From: an uncultured SAR86 cluster bacterium
GTDB lineage: Bacteria; Pseudomonadota; Gammaproteobacteria; Magnimaribacterales; Magnimaribacteraceae
Assembly (NCBI GenBank): GCA_902532015.1
Contig: CACAGI010000003.1
Location: forward strand, 1 to 64,000
Length of the DNA: 64,000 nucleotides
Reading direction: 5' to 3'
This document shows positions 49,782 through 62,012 of the stretch, piece after piece. The position numbers and the translations under genes are program-made. Positions within the stretch are counted from its first letter, which is position 1. Every line of letters begins with the position of its first letter. The notes beneath the pieces are model-generated. The model was not told where the DNA came from and made no database searches. It worked only from the letters and a program-made list of their open reading frames with translations.

Positions 49782-52188
49782 TATTTTCTATAAGATCTAA
49801 AAATCTATTATCAAAAAATACCTCACAACTATTACGAGCCTTTATACCAATTGAAGATGCAGCTAGCAGCTCATCATCTTCATTTACATATCTTTCTGTA
49901 ATAAGCAGCTCTATAAAATTTCGGAATTTTGTTTTGTCAGAAAACTCAGGATAGGGCCATCCTTCTTTCCTCTCTAATTCTTTAGCAATTAAATCACAAT
50001 CCGTTTGAAGTTTTTCTTTCGAGATAGTGTCCTGATCCCGGAAGACGCTCATTACTATATAAAACCTTTTTAAGCTTGGCTCACATATATTGCATAAGGA
50101 TAAATATTTATTAAATTGTTCATCATAGCTATTGGGCTTGCAGTAAGTTTCTGATCCTTTTAATACAAGCACCCCTTCTTCTAAAAGTGTTTTTAAAGCA
50201 TTATCTATTTCCTCTTTTCTTATATGCGAAGATTGAAGAAAATATTCTCTAGCAACAATGGGATATATCATTTTAATTAAAGAATTTAAATCATCTCTAG
50301 TGATTATCTCTACATACCTTACAGATTCACAGATCAAGGAATAAAGCATGAAAACATGAATAATATTATTTTTGTAGAATGTAAGCGCTGCTACTTCTGA
50401 TTGGGTTGGGTTATAGACTGAATCAGAGCCAACTAGTTGATGTTGTATAAATTTTAATTTTTCAACTTTGCTAATAATTTCTTCCGAGTTTGTTTCGGTT
50501 AACCAAACACCTTTATAGGCATCTGATTTATTTATTAAAGTCAGGAAAAAAGATATTCTATTCATTAGTGTATCTTTAGTAAGAACCTGAGTAGGTTCAG
50601 TTAATAGGCTGATGGCAAATAGACTAGTTGAGCTTACAGCCACTGAATTATTTATAGACCTGATAATCTCTTCTCCCAATAAACTCGTAATCGGCTTTAA
50701 CCATTCAGGTTTTTCTAAGGGTGAATCAATATGAAAATCATCTGATACATTTACATCAAGGAATTCATCTAAATCTATAGGGTTACCAAAATTTAAATAA
50801 GCATTGCCTAAGTAGTCATTAAAGTCTTTTAGAACTTTAAAAGGGTCGAATAAGCTTTCTCTCTTTTTTTTAGACCCAGACAATTCAGATAGATAGCTCT
50901 GACCCTCTAGAATTTTTTCATAGCCTATGTAGATTGGAATAATTTTTACCTTTTGTCCTTTAAGTGAAGCGAAGCTTCTTAAGATCAAAGAGAGCAGACC
51001 AGGTCTTGGAGGAAGGCTCATGCCAGTTCTACTTCTACCTCCTTCAGGAAAGAATTCAATGGAACTTCCTCTTAACATCAAGGATCTAATATATTCAAAG
51101 AACACAGTGCTATATATAGTATTCTTCATAAATGATCTTCTCATAAAGATAGCTCCAGCGCCTCTTAATATACCCCCAATGATTGGAAGATTTAGATTAT
51201 TTCCAGCAGCAACCTGTGGAAGCATAAGGCCATTCTCATAGAGGATGAAAGTTAAGGCACAATAGTCTATATGACTTCTATGACAAGGAACGTAAACAAG
51301 GGCATTGTCTTGTGAGATATTTTTAATTTGCTCTATATTTTTTATATTTATACTTTCATATCTGCTATTCCAGAACCAGGTAAAACCCCTTACTAGCATC
51401 CTTACTATTGGGTAATTTAAGTCCGAACATATCTCTCTTGCGTATTTGTAAGCTTTTTTTACTAATCTCCGTTTTCTCGATTTTCTTCCTTTGGATTGCT
51501 TGTTAATTTCCTCTCTCACACGTATATTTTTTGCAAGCGTTTTTACCATTGTTCTTCTATGAGATATGTCTGGTCCAAGCATCGCTTGTTTAGATCTCCT
51601 AAATAGGGCTCTTAAATAACGACTTAAGAGCTGAGAGTTTTTCTTATTTGAATCTGAATAGTTAATTAGCTTTTCTACTTTTAAAGGTTTCTGGAATTTA
51701 ATAATTAAATTTCTTCCATGAAAGATGATTTTAAAGAGTTTCTTAATAGAACCAGATGTTCGCCAAGAAGGAGAAAATAGAATTTTAAAAAGGGATTGTT
51801 GTTTGTCTGGATGCTTTCCCCAAATAAAGGATACTGGAATAATTGATAACTTTTCTTTTCGTAAATTAAGTATAGCTTCAAGATTTTCAGGATCTTGCCT
51901 TTTAATTTTTTGTTCAGAAATTATATATTTTGGATCTTTCAAACATATAAACTTTACAAGGCTGCTGTTTGATAATTTATCAAGAGGGGAGGGAATTTGC
52001 AGATCACTGTTAGCTATGGCTAGCGCCATTAGATCACTTGCCGAGTCTACTGAAAGAGCAAATACTGTATTTTCATTTTTTAAATCTTCTATAGAGATAT
52101 TCTCAAGTTCAATTTCGAACTTAATTATCTTACTTAAACATAGGCTTAAGATTGTAAAAATACGATTTTTAGTTAGAACCCTAAACAT
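49774..52188 (-). CDS. plsB: Glycerol-3-phosphate 1-O-acyltransferase
   Basis: VPCHRSHIDYCALTFIL (HX4D); RGAGAIFMRRSF; FFPEGGRSRTGMSLPPRPGLL; about 800 aa. Confidence 0.96.
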   Translation of the reverse strand: MFRVLTKNRIFTILSLCLSKIIKFEIELENISIEDLKNENTVFALSVDSASDLMALAIANSDLQIPSPLDKLSNSSLVKFICLKDPKYIISEQKIKRQDPENLEAILNLRKEKLSIIPVSFIWGKHPDKQQSLFKILFSPSWRTSGSIKKLFKIIFHGRNLIIKFQKPLKVEKLINYSDSNKKNSQLLSRYLRALFRRSKQAMLGPDISHRRTMVKTLAKNIRVREEINKQSKGRKSRKRRLVKKAYKYAREICSDLNYPIVRMLVRGFTWFWNSRYESINIKNIEQIKNISQDNALVYVPCHRSHIDYCALTFILYENGLMLPQVAAGNNLNLPIIGGILRGAGAIFMRRSFMKNTIYSTVFFEYIRSLMLRGSSIEFFPEGGRSRTGMSLPPRPGLLSLILRSFASLKGQKVKIIPIYIGYEKILEGQSYLSELSGSKKKRESLFDPFKVLKDFNDYLGNAYLNFGNPIDLDEFLDVNVSDDFHIDSPLEKPEWLKPITSLLGEEIIRSINNSVAVSSTSLFAISLLTEPTQVLTKDTLMNRISFFLTLINKSDAYKGVWLTETNSEEIISKVEKLKFIQHQLVGSDSVYNPTQSEVAALTFYKNNIIHVFMLYSLICESVRYVEIITRDDLNSLIKMIYPIVAREYFLQSSHIRKEEIDNALKTLLEEGVLVLKGSETYCKPNSYDEQFNKYLSLCNICEPSLKRFYIVMSVFRDQDTISKEKLQTDCDLIAKELERKEGWPYPEFSDKTKFRNFIELLITERYVNEDDELLAASSIGIKARNSCEVFFDNRFLDLIENIN

Positions 52189-52268
52189 TTTAAATTGATC
52201 TTTTAGTTTTTAGAATGAAGTTTACCTTTTCATAGTAAAATTAATACTTGGATTTGCTTTATTTAATT

Positions 52269-52354
52269 GCCGAAGTGGCGGAATTGGTAGACGCAGGGGA
52301 TTCAAAATCCCCCGCCCTTTGGGTGTGAGAGTTCGAGTCTCTCCTTCGGCACCA
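52269..52354 (+). tRNA. tRNA-Leu (anticodon CAA), CCA encoded
   Basis: Acceptor GCCGAAG/CTTCGGC, anticodon arm GGGGATTCAAAATCCCC, TTCGAGT T-loop, ends ACCA; long variable arm. Confidence 0.97.
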
Positions 52355-52368
52355 ATAGAGATTATTAT

Positions 52369-54520
<2,152 letters not shown>

Positions 54521-54530
54521 GAGGAATATA

Positions 54531-54824
54531 ATGGAACAATCAACAACTTTTTTTGACCCAACTCTGTTTTTGCTTTTTGGATTCATGATTCTTATCTACT
54601 TTTTGATGATAAGACCTGAGAATAAAAGACGAAAAACTCACCAAGAGATGTTAGCTAGTATCGAGGTAGGCAATGAAGTAGTTACAGCGGGTGGGATACT
54701 TGGTAAAGTCTCAAAAATAAGCGATCAATATATAGAACTTTCTATTTCTGATAGTACAAAGATTAAAGTTCAAAAAACATCAATCTCAACTATCTTGCCT
54801 AAAGGGACTTTAAAAGCAATATAA
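54531..54824 (+). CDS. yajC: Preprotein translocase subunit YajC
   Basis: LMIRPENKRRKTHQEMLASIEVGNEVVTAGGILGKV. Confidence 0.95.
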   Translation: MEQSTTFFDPTLFLLFGFMILIYFLMIRPENKRRKTHQEMLASIEVGNEVVTAGGILGKVSKISDQYIELSISDSTKIKVQKTSISTILPKGTLKAI

Positions 54825-54828
54825 GACT

Positions 54829-56679
54829 GTGAAACGTTACGGTATTTGGAAGTACATTCTCATCCTAATAGTATTAAGCTTTGGAGTAATTTATTCGTTA
54901 CCCAATCTGTATGCTCCTGACCCGGCTGTACAAATCTCTTACAACTCAAGCTCTCAAGCGGCAGACACCAACTTAGAAAAAAGAATACAGTCTGTTTTAG
55001 ATTTAGATTCTTTATCTTCGTCTATTGAACTACATGAAGATTATGTTCTTATTCGTTTAGAAACTTATGAAGATCAATTAAAAGCAAAAGACTTATTGTC
55101 TTCTGAATTAGGTTCAGATGTAATTATTGCCTTAAATCTAGCCCCAACTACCCCTGAATGGTTAAGAAATATTGGGGGTGAGCCAATGAAATTAGGTTTG
55201 GATTTAAGAGGAGGTGTGCATTTTTTAATGCAGGTAGATACTGAAGCAGCCTTACAAAATAGACAAAATGGAACTCTCCAAGATATAAGACGACGACTGA
55301 GAGAAGAAAAAATAAGATATACAAACGCTGTTGTGGATGACGATCTATCGATCCAATTATCCTTTAATAATGAAACTAATAAGCAAAGTGCTGATTCTTT
55401 TATAAAAGACAATTATCCCCAATTTTTAGGCTCTCCAACCAATAATTCAAGTAACTCCTTAAAATTAGTTCTAGCAGAAGAAGAGATAGAACAAATTGAA
55501 TCAGATGCAATAGATCAAAACTTAACCACATTAAGAAATAGAGTTAATGAACTAGGCGTATCGGAACCAATAGTTCAAAGACAAGGAAAAAAAAGAATTG
55601 TGGTTCAATTACCTGGCATACAAGACACTGCTGAAGCAAAAAAAATATTAGGAAAAACAGCAACGTTAGAATTTCATTTAGAAGCTCAGTTAGATACTCC
55701 TCGTTCTAGAAAAACCTCTTATCCTTATAAAGGAAATAGAGGAGCCCCGGCTTTTTTACAAGACGCATTGATTTTAGGTGGAGATCAAGTCGCAACGGCT
55801 CAAGCAAGTTTTGATGAAAATGGCTTACCCCAAGTAAATATTACTTTGGATGGAGAAGGCGGTTCTCGAATGCATAGAGCCACTAGAGGTAATATAGGCA
55901 AGAGGTTAGGAGTTTTATTTGTAGAACAAAAGACAAGAACAATTTATCAAAGAGACAGCGAAGGTAATCAAATTCCTATTCAAGAAACTTATCAAGTGAA
56001 AGAAATCATCAGTTTGGCTACCATTAGAGCTGCTCTTGGAACTTCCTTTAGGATAACTGGTTTAGATAGCCCAAGCGAATCTTCTGAATTGGCTTTACTA
56101 CTTAGGGCTGGAGCTTTGGCTGCGCCAATGCGTTTTGTTGAAGAGCGTACTGTAGGCCCAAGCCTGGGAGCAGATAACATAGAGGCAGGTATATTTTCTA
56201 TGGAACTAGGCATGGCTTTAGTGCTTTTATTTATTCTTTTTTATTATAGGGTATTTGGCGTGGCTGCCAGTTTAGCTCTGTCCTTTAATATAATTTTATT
56301 GGTTGCAGCAATGTCAATACTCTCAGCTACATTAACACTTCCAGGTATAGCAGGTATAGTTTTGACTGTTGGCATGGCTGTCGATGCTAATGTCTTAATT
56401 TTTTCAAGAATTAGAGAAGAAATAAAGAAAGGCAGAAAGCCTTTAGATGCAATTGACGCTGGTTATAACAGGGCATTTCTAACTATCTGGGATGCGAATG
56501 TCACCACTCTAATCGTGGCAGTAATTCTACTCTCTTATGGTTCTGGTCCTGTTAAAGGTTTTGCTATTACTTTGTCAATTGGAATTATCACTTCAATGTT
56601 TACAGCTATTATGGGTACAAGAGCATTTGTGAATATAATTTATGGCTCAAAAAAAGATTTAACGAGGCTGTCAATATGA
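54829..56679 (+). CDS. secD: Protein translocase subunit SecD
   Basis: [36 protein letters not shown] start. Confidence 0.97.
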   Translation: MKRYGIWKYILILIVLSFGVIYSLPNLYAPDPAVQISYNSSSQAADTNLEKRIQSVLDLDSLSSSIELHEDYVLIRLETYEDQLKAKDLLSSELGSDVIIALNLAPTTPEWLRNIGGEPMKLGLDLRGGVHFLMQVDTEAALQNRQNGTLQDIRRRLREEKIRYTNAVVDDDLSIQLSFNNETNKQSADSFIKDNYPQFLGSPTNNSSNSLKLVLAEEEIEQIESDAIDQNLTTLRNRVNELGVSEPIVQRQGKKRIVVQLPGIQDTAEAKKILGKTATLEFHLEAQLDTPRSRKTSYPYKGNRGAPAFLQDALILGGDQVATAQASFDENGLPQVNITLDGEGGSRMHRATRGNIGKRLGVLFVEQKTRTIYQRDSEGNQIPIQETYQVKEIISLATIRAALGTSFRITGLDSPSESSELALLLRAGALAAPMRFVEERTVGPSLGADNIEAGIFSMELGMALVLLFILFYYRVFGVAASLALSFNIILLVAAMSILSATLTLPGIAGIVLTVGMAVDANVLIFSRIREEIKKGRKPLDAIDAGYNRAFLTIWDANVTTLIVAVILLSYGSGPVKGFAITLSIGIITSMFTAIMGTRAFVNIIYGSKKDLTRLSI

Positions 56680-57593
56680 ACTTCAATATAGATTTCCTTG
56701 CTTGGAGAAAGTTGGCTTTTATATTGTCGTCAATATTTTTGCTAGTATCCATTTCTTCTTTATTTATCAAACAGTTGAACTACGGATTAGATTTTACCGG
56801 GGGTACACTTGTAGAATTAAGTTATCCTAACGGAGCTGACATAAATTCTATCAGAGACTCTTTAAGATCAGAGGGATTTGATGGAGCTCAAGTTGCTAAT
56901 TTTGGCTCGAATCAAGAGGTTTTAATAAAACTACCTGGAACTATAGATGACAGTTTAGGTTCCGAAATTGTTACATTATTAAAAAAAGAAAATCTAAATG
57001 AAGATATAGATTTAAGAAGAATAGAGTATGTTGGACCTCAAATTGGAAGCGAATTAAGGGATGATGGCGGAACGGCCATGTTAATAGCTTTAGCTTTTAT
57101 GATGTTATACATAGCCTTTAGATTCCAATCAAGATTTGCTGGCGCAGCCGTCATCGCCTTGATTCATGATGTCATTATTGTTTTAGGCATATTCTCTTTG
57201 TTGCAAATAGATTTTGATCTTACAGTGCTAGCAGCCCTGTTAGCAGTTATAGGATATTCACTTAACGACACAATAGTGGTATCGGATCGAATAAGAGAGA
57301 ATATTCGTACGATAGACTCTGAAGATATATATAAAACTATTAATACTTCCTTAAACCAAACTTTAGGAAGAACCTTAGTTACTTCATTGACTACTTTATT
57401 GGTTTTATTGTCTTTATTTTTACTAGGTGGTGAATTAATAAAGAATTTTGCTTTAGCTCTAATTTTTGGAGTAATAGTCGGAACTTACTCTTCTATCTAT
57501 ATAGCAGCAAATGCACTTATTATGATGGGCCTTTCAAAAGATCACTTAAAAGAAGAGGAGCCTGAAAATTCAGATCTCAACAACCTTCCTTAG
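56676..57593 (+). CDS. secF: Protein translocase subunit SecF
   Basis: [38 protein letters not shown]. Confidence 0.97.
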   Translation: MNFNIDFLAWRKLAFILSSIFLLVSISSLFIKQLNYGLDFTGGTLVELSYPNGADINSIRDSLRSEGFDGAQVANFGSNQEVLIKLPGTIDDSLGSEIVTLLKKENLNEDIDLRRIEYVGPQIGSELRDDGGTAMLIALAFMMLYIAFRFQSRFAGAAVIALIHDVIIVLGIFSLLQIDFDLTVLAALLAVIGYSLNDTIVVSDRIRENIRTIDSEDIYKTINTSLNQTLGRTLVTSLTTLLVLLSLFLLGGELIKNFALALIFGVIVGTYSSIYIAANALIMMGLSKDHLKEEEPENSDLNNLP

Positions 57594-58399
57594 CTTCCTT
57601 CAACAGTAACAAAAGGTTTAATAGATTGAAGCATTGGTTTAAAGCATTTATTAGTTGAACAGATAATATTGTCCCCATCTATGTAATCTGGATTACCTAA
57701 ATAGTTACTTACCAGCCCACCAGCTTCTTGGACCAACAATCCTCCTGCAGCTATGTCCCACATACCAAGGCCACTTCCCCAAAACCCATCTAATCTTCCT
57801 GCTGCAACATTAGCCATATCAAGAGCCGCAGATCCGGTTCGTCTAATAGTTAGACCATGGGAGTAAAGAGAACGAAAAGTAGACATATTATCGTGTTTAA
57901 CTTTTCCTGTATCCGTATCATGAGACGAATTACTTAGTAATGATCCTGGTAAACCTTTTGATTTACTAACCCTTATTCTTCTGTCATTTAAGTACGCCCC
58001 CCTACCTAGACTTGCAGTGTATTCATCTTGTCTTGCAACATCTATAACAAGCGCATGAAGGATTTTGCCTTTTTCAATATATGCAATTGATATCGCGTAA
58101 TATGGAAATCCATGTATGTAATTAGTGGTTCCATCCAAAGGATCTATAACCCACATGGATTCAATATCCTTTCCTGAACCTTCTATTCTTCCAACTTCTT
58201 CGGACACATAAGTATGTTTAGGGTAAATAGATTTCAGGGAATCAATAATTATTGATTCAACTCTCTTATCAAGTTGAGTGACATAATTTGAAGGCCCCTT
58301 TTCTTTTACTTCAAGCTGGTCTAACCTATAAGCGAAGCTAAGCAATTCTTTGCATCCTGCTCTGGCAGCTTCTAATGCTATATTAACTTTAGGTTCCAT
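57590..58399 (-). CDS. suhB: Inositol-1-monophosphatase family protein
   Basis: [65 protein letters not shown]. Confidence 0.93.
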   Translation of the reverse strand: MEPKVNIALEAARAGCKELLSFAYRLDQLEVKEKGPSNYVTQLDKRVESIIIDSLKSIYPKHTYVSEEVGRIEGSGKDIESMWVIDPLDGTTNYIHGFPYYAISIAYIEKGKILHALVIDVARQDEYTASLGRGAYLNDRRIRVSKSKGLPGSLLSNSSHDTDTGKVKHDNMSTFRSLYSHGLTIRRTGSAALDMANVAAGRLDGFWGSGLGMWDIAAGGLLVQEAGGLVSNYLGNPDYIDGDNIICSTNKCFKPMLQSIKPFVTVEGS

Positions 58400-58458
58400 G
58401 TCTTTTAGTATTGGCGCATCCTACCATATACAACCCCTTACCCTGTTAGAATATATTT

Positions 58459-59217
58459 ATGGTAATTAAAAATATCCCTTTAAAGGATTATGCGGATTCT
58501 ATTAAAATTGTTCTCGTTGGCACAACTCATCCAGGTAATATTGGTGCAGCAGCTAGAGCCATTAAGACCATGGGTCTAAGGCATTTAGATTTAGTTTGCC
58601 CGAAGGAATTTCCTAGCGAACAGGCTATTTATAGGTCTAAAGCTGCAAAAGACATACTGGAAAACGCTAGAATTTATCAATCTCTTCTTGAATCTGTAAA
58701 AGATTGTGAAATGGTAATAGGGACTAGTGCAAGGAATCGTAAAGTTCCATGGCCAGTTTTGGATCCAAAGAATGCATCAAAAGAGATAAATTCAAATGTT
58801 AGGAATAATTCTAAAGTAGCAATAGTATTTGGAAGGGAAGACAGAGGATTAACAAATGAAGAATTAGGGCTTTGTAATCTTCATGTTCATATACCTACCA
58901 ACGAAGACTACACTTCACTAAATCTTGCTCAAGCAGTTCAAATAATGACTTATGAAGTCAGAATGAGTTTTATAGGTGAAGATAATCTAGAGAGCGATCA
59001 AGAGTGGGATGTTGATATTGCTACATCAGATCAAACTGAAAGACTGATAGAGCATATGGATGAATTAATGCAAGATGTAGAATTCTATGACATAGAAAAT
59101 CCTAGAAAACTACTAATGAGAGTAAGAAGGTTTTTTAAGAGATCGGGAATAGATGTAATGGAAGCAAATATATTTAGGGGTCTATTTTCAACCATTCAGA
59201 AGAAACTTGATAAGTGA
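58459..59217 (+). CDS. trmJ: tRNA (cytidine/uridine-2'-O-)-methyltransferase TrmJ
   Basis: IVLVGTTHPGNIGAAARAIKTMGLRHLDLV; VFGREDRGLTNEELGLCNLHVHIPT. Confidence 0.95.
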   Translation: MVIKNIPLKDYADSIKIVLVGTTHPGNIGAAARAIKTMGLRHLDLVCPKEFPSEQAIYRSKAAKDILENARIYQSLLESVKDCEMVIGTSARNRKVPWPVLDPKNASKEINSNVRNNSKVAIVFGREDRGLTNEELGLCNLHVHIPTNEDYTSLNLAQAVQIMTYEVRMSFIGEDNLESDQEWDVDIATSDQTERLIEHMDELMQDVEFYDIENPRKLLMRVRRFFKRSGIDVMEANIFRGLFSTIQKKLDK

Positions 59218-59228
59218 TTTACTTGAGT

Positions 59229-59250
59229 GTGTATTAGTAAAGTAATACAC
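59229..59250. promoter_or_regulatory. Putative GntR/YtrA-type operator
   Basis: Perfect inverted repeat GTGTATTA-N6-TAATACAC, 22 bp upstream of the GntR-family start codon. Confidence 0.7.
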
Positions 59251-59271
59251 TGATTAAGGGAGAATTGCTTA

Positions 59272-59616
59272 ATGCAGTGGACAAACGACCAACCTATATA
59301 CCAACAGGTTAGAGACCATGTAGTTTCTCTAATCATAGATGACGTATTGAAGTCAGGTGATCCTATACCTTCTGTAAGACAAATGGCTGTTGAAGGTGGA
59401 GTTAATCCTTTAACTGTCTCCAAGGCTTACCAAGAACTAGTCGATTTAAATATTGTCGAAAAAAGAAGAGGTTTAGGTATGTTTATTACTGATTCTGCCA
59501 AAAAAGAGTTAATAAAGTTAGAAAGAAATAAATTTATGAAGGGTGATTGGCCAGCTTTATTAAAGAAAGCAGACCAATTAGATATAGACTTAACTGAATT
59601 AATTAATAAATCTTAG
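59272..59616 (+). CDS. GntR family transcriptional regulator (YtrA subfamily)
   Basis: PIYQQVRDHVVSLIIDDVLKSGDPIPSVRQMAVEGGVNPLTVSKAYQELVDLNIVEKRRGLGMFI; short C-terminal region. Confidence 0.93.
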   Translation: MQWTNDQPIYQQVRDHVVSLIIDDVLKSGDPIPSVRQMAVEGGVNPLTVSKAYQELVDLNIVEKRRGLGMFITDSAKKELIKLERNKFMKGDWPALLKKADQLDIDLTELINKS

Positions 59617-59620
59617 AACA

Positions 59621-60496
59621 ATGGAAAGAGAATTTGCTGTAAAAGCTAAAGGTGTAATTAAGAATTACGACAATAGTCGAGCTCTAGATGCAATTGATTT
59701 AGAAGTGAGACCAGGTCAAGTACTTGGGCTGATTGGACCTAACGGAGCAGGAAAATCTACTCTCCTTCAGTCTGTTTTAGGGTTATTAAATACAGAAGGA
59801 GATCTAGAAGTTTTGGGTCTGGATCCTAGAAAAGACAGGCACAAACTTCTTCAAAAAGTTTGTTCGATTACTGATGTGGCTGTTTTACCTAAGTGGATGA
59901 CCGTTGAACAAGTATTACAGTATGTTGATGGTGTTCATCCTAGGTTTAATTTAGAAAAGGCAAATAGCATAATATCTAGAACTGATATAAAAAATCATTC
60001 AAAGATCAAAACGCTTTCTAGAGGACTAGTAGTGCAATTACATTTATCTATTGTGATGGCTATAGATGCTGAGCTTTTAGTTCTTGACGAACCCACTCTA
60101 GGCCTCGATTTGGTTTATCGTAAAGATTTCTACTCCCAGCTAATCGAAGACTATTACGATGGTAATAAGACAATCTTAATAAGCACTCATCAGGTCGAGG
60201 AAATAGAGGGCGTTCTATCTGATGCAATATTCATGAATCAAGGACGAGTTGTAATGCAGGATTCTATTGAAGCAATAAATGAACGGTTTCTTGAGTTAAG
60301 ACCAAATCAAGATTCTTTAGAGAGAGCCAAGTCTTTGAATCCTATGCATATTAGAAATGAACTAGGTAGAGAAGTATTTTTATTTGAAGGAACTGCACTA
60401 GATAAACTTACAGGATTGGGTGAAGTGAGACCTCCCTTTATAGCAGATCTTTTTATGGCCATCATGGATAAAACTAAATCAAAGGATCAGCGATGA
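59621..60496 (+). CDS. ABC transporter ATP-binding protein
   Basis: GLIGPNGAGKSTLLQSVLGLL Walker A; LVLDEPTLGLDLVYRKDF Walker B; divergent signature LSRGL. Confidence 0.93.
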   Translation: MEREFAVKAKGVIKNYDNSRALDAIDLEVRPGQVLGLIGPNGAGKSTLLQSVLGLLNTEGDLEVLGLDPRKDRHKLLQKVCSITDVAVLPKWMTVEQVLQYVDGVHPRFNLEKANSIISRTDIKNHSKIKTLSRGLVVQLHLSIVMAIDAELLVLDEPTLGLDLVYRKDFYSQLIEDYYDGNKTILISTHQVEEIEGVLSDAIFMNQGRVVMQDSIEAINERFLELRPNQDSLERAKSLNPMHIRNELGREVFLFEGTALDKLTGLGEVRPPFIADLFMAIMDKTKSKDQR

Positions 60497-61407
60497 AAGT
60501 TTTATCCACTCTGATTAGAAGAGAATTACAAGAACACAAAGTTGGCTTTATTTACGCTCCTTTTATCGTTACCTGCATACTCTCTCTAGTAGTTATCTCA
60601 GTTTATTTTGGGATAACCAATATTCAAACCCCAGAATTCAATTTTACGACAGAAATCTATGAAAACGAACGGGCATTAGAATGGATGGCTACAGCAGACT
60701 CTGCACAAATAACTTCTGTAATTAGATCAGGCTTAGTCGTTCTAGGACTTCCTATTTTAATAACCGTGGCTTTTGCAATATTAGCTTTTAGTTTGAGTAC
60801 TTTTGCGGATGAGCGGAAAGATAGAACTTTAATATTTTGGAGATCTTTACCAGTTTCAGACTTAACCACAGTTATGTCTAAAATACTTTTGGTAACACTC
60901 ATCGTTCCATTAATTGTTTTACCTAATATAATCTTATTGCATTTAATATCTTTACTAAGCGCATCAATTTTCTTTACCACCAATGATATTGTTCCGTTTG
61001 GGTGGGTGTGGAGTGCATACTCTTTCACTGACTGGTTTAGGATTATTTTTAGCCTTTGGGCTCAAACACTATGGTCCTTACCTTTAATGGCATGGCTAAT
61101 GTTTGCAGGCGCTTTTGCAAAGCGCCCAATAATGGGTGCTCTGGTTCCCCTAGTGGTTATTGTTGTTCTTGAGGGCATAGTTCTTAAAACTAATTATCTT
61201 TTTACTTTTATCCAAGATAGGTTGAGATTCTGGACAAGATCTAGTGATTTTCCAATACAATCGGAAGAGATAAGAGTAGTAGATGTTACAGATATTTACC
61301 TTATGATCTCAGCTCAACATTTCTGGATTGGTATGATATTAAGTGCTGTATTAATATCAGGTATTATTTATTTTAGATCAAGAAATAATGATTATTCATC
61401 TGAATAA
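60493..61407 (+). CDS. ABC-2-type transporter permease
   Basis: Multi-TM; FADERKDRTLIFWRSLPVSDLTTVMSKI; overlaps ATPase gene by 4 nt. Confidence 0.87.
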   Translation: MKVLSTLIRRELQEHKVGFIYAPFIVTCILSLVVISVYFGITNIQTPEFNFTTEIYENERALEWMATADSAQITSVIRSGLVVLGLPILITVAFAILAFSLSTFADERKDRTLIFWRSLPVSDLTTVMSKILLVTLIVPLIVLPNIILLHLISLLSASIFFTTNDIVPFGWVWSAYSFTDWFRIIFSLWAQTLWSLPLMAWLMFAGAFAKRPIMGALVPLVVIVVLEGIVLKTNYLFTFIQDRLRFWTRSSDFPIQSEEIRVVDVTDIYLMISAQHFWIGMILSAVLISGIIYFRSRNNDYSSE

Positions 61408-61457
61408 AATATTCGATTTGACCTAAGGCTTTACCCTCCATACAATGCATTTTTTTT

Positions 61458-61532
61458 GGCCCGTTCGTCTAGTGGTTAGGACATCTGGTTTTCATCCAGG
61501 CAACAGGAGTTCGATTCTCCTACGGGCTACCA
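61458..61532 (+). tRNA. tRNA-Glu (anticodon TTC), CCA encoded
   Basis: GGCCCGT/ACGGGCT acceptor (G1:U72), anticodon arm TCTGG-TTTTCAT-CCAGG, AGGAG-TTCGATT-CTCCT T arm, ACCA end. Confidence 0.95.
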
Positions 61533-61560
61533 CTTTCCTTAACGAGGTATTTATAGGAGT

Positions 61561-62010
61561 ATGAGTTTTTTTGATGCAGTAACTTCAGCATTTAGGAAGT
61601 ATTTTGATTTTTCTGGAAGAGCTTCAAGATCAGAGTTCTGGTGGTTCTTTCTGTTTTGTGTTCTTTTATACATGTTAACTTTTAGTTTATCGGTTGACGA
61701 TTTTGGTCCACCTGTTGAGTCAAATGCTGAAGAATTATTTTTATCTCAAGCTTTAACGTCTTGGTTTGGGGTCGCTTTTATTGTCACTTTAGTACCTAGC
61801 ATTTCAATCTCTGTTAGAAGATTCCATGATATAAATATGTCAGGTTGGTGGTATGTGATTTTGCAAATAGTACCTTCTTTGTTGGCTCAATATATATTTA
61901 TTTTTAGCTTTATTTCTATTCTAGCTTTATTTGTTTATTTATATTTTATGTGTGTTCAGGGCGGCGGAGAGAATCAATATGGAATTAACCCTCTTCAAAA
62001 CAAAGAATAG
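61561..62010 (+). CDS. DUF805 family membrane protein
   Basis: YFDFSGRASRSEFWWFFLF; VRRFHDINMSGWW. Confidence 0.92.
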   Translation: MSFFDAVTSAFRKYFDFSGRASRSEFWWFFLFCVLLYMLTFSLSVDDFGPPVESNAEELFLSQALTSWFGVAFIVTLVPSISISVRRFHDINMSGWWYVILQIVPSLLAQYIFIFSFISILALFVYLYFMCVQGGGENQYGINPLQNKE

Positions 62011-62012
62011 CT

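Noticed and set aside
51725-52198. 157-aa + strand ORF opposite plsB N-terminus
   Set aside because: Antisense to plsB with no recognisable domain; likely an artefact of codon composition.
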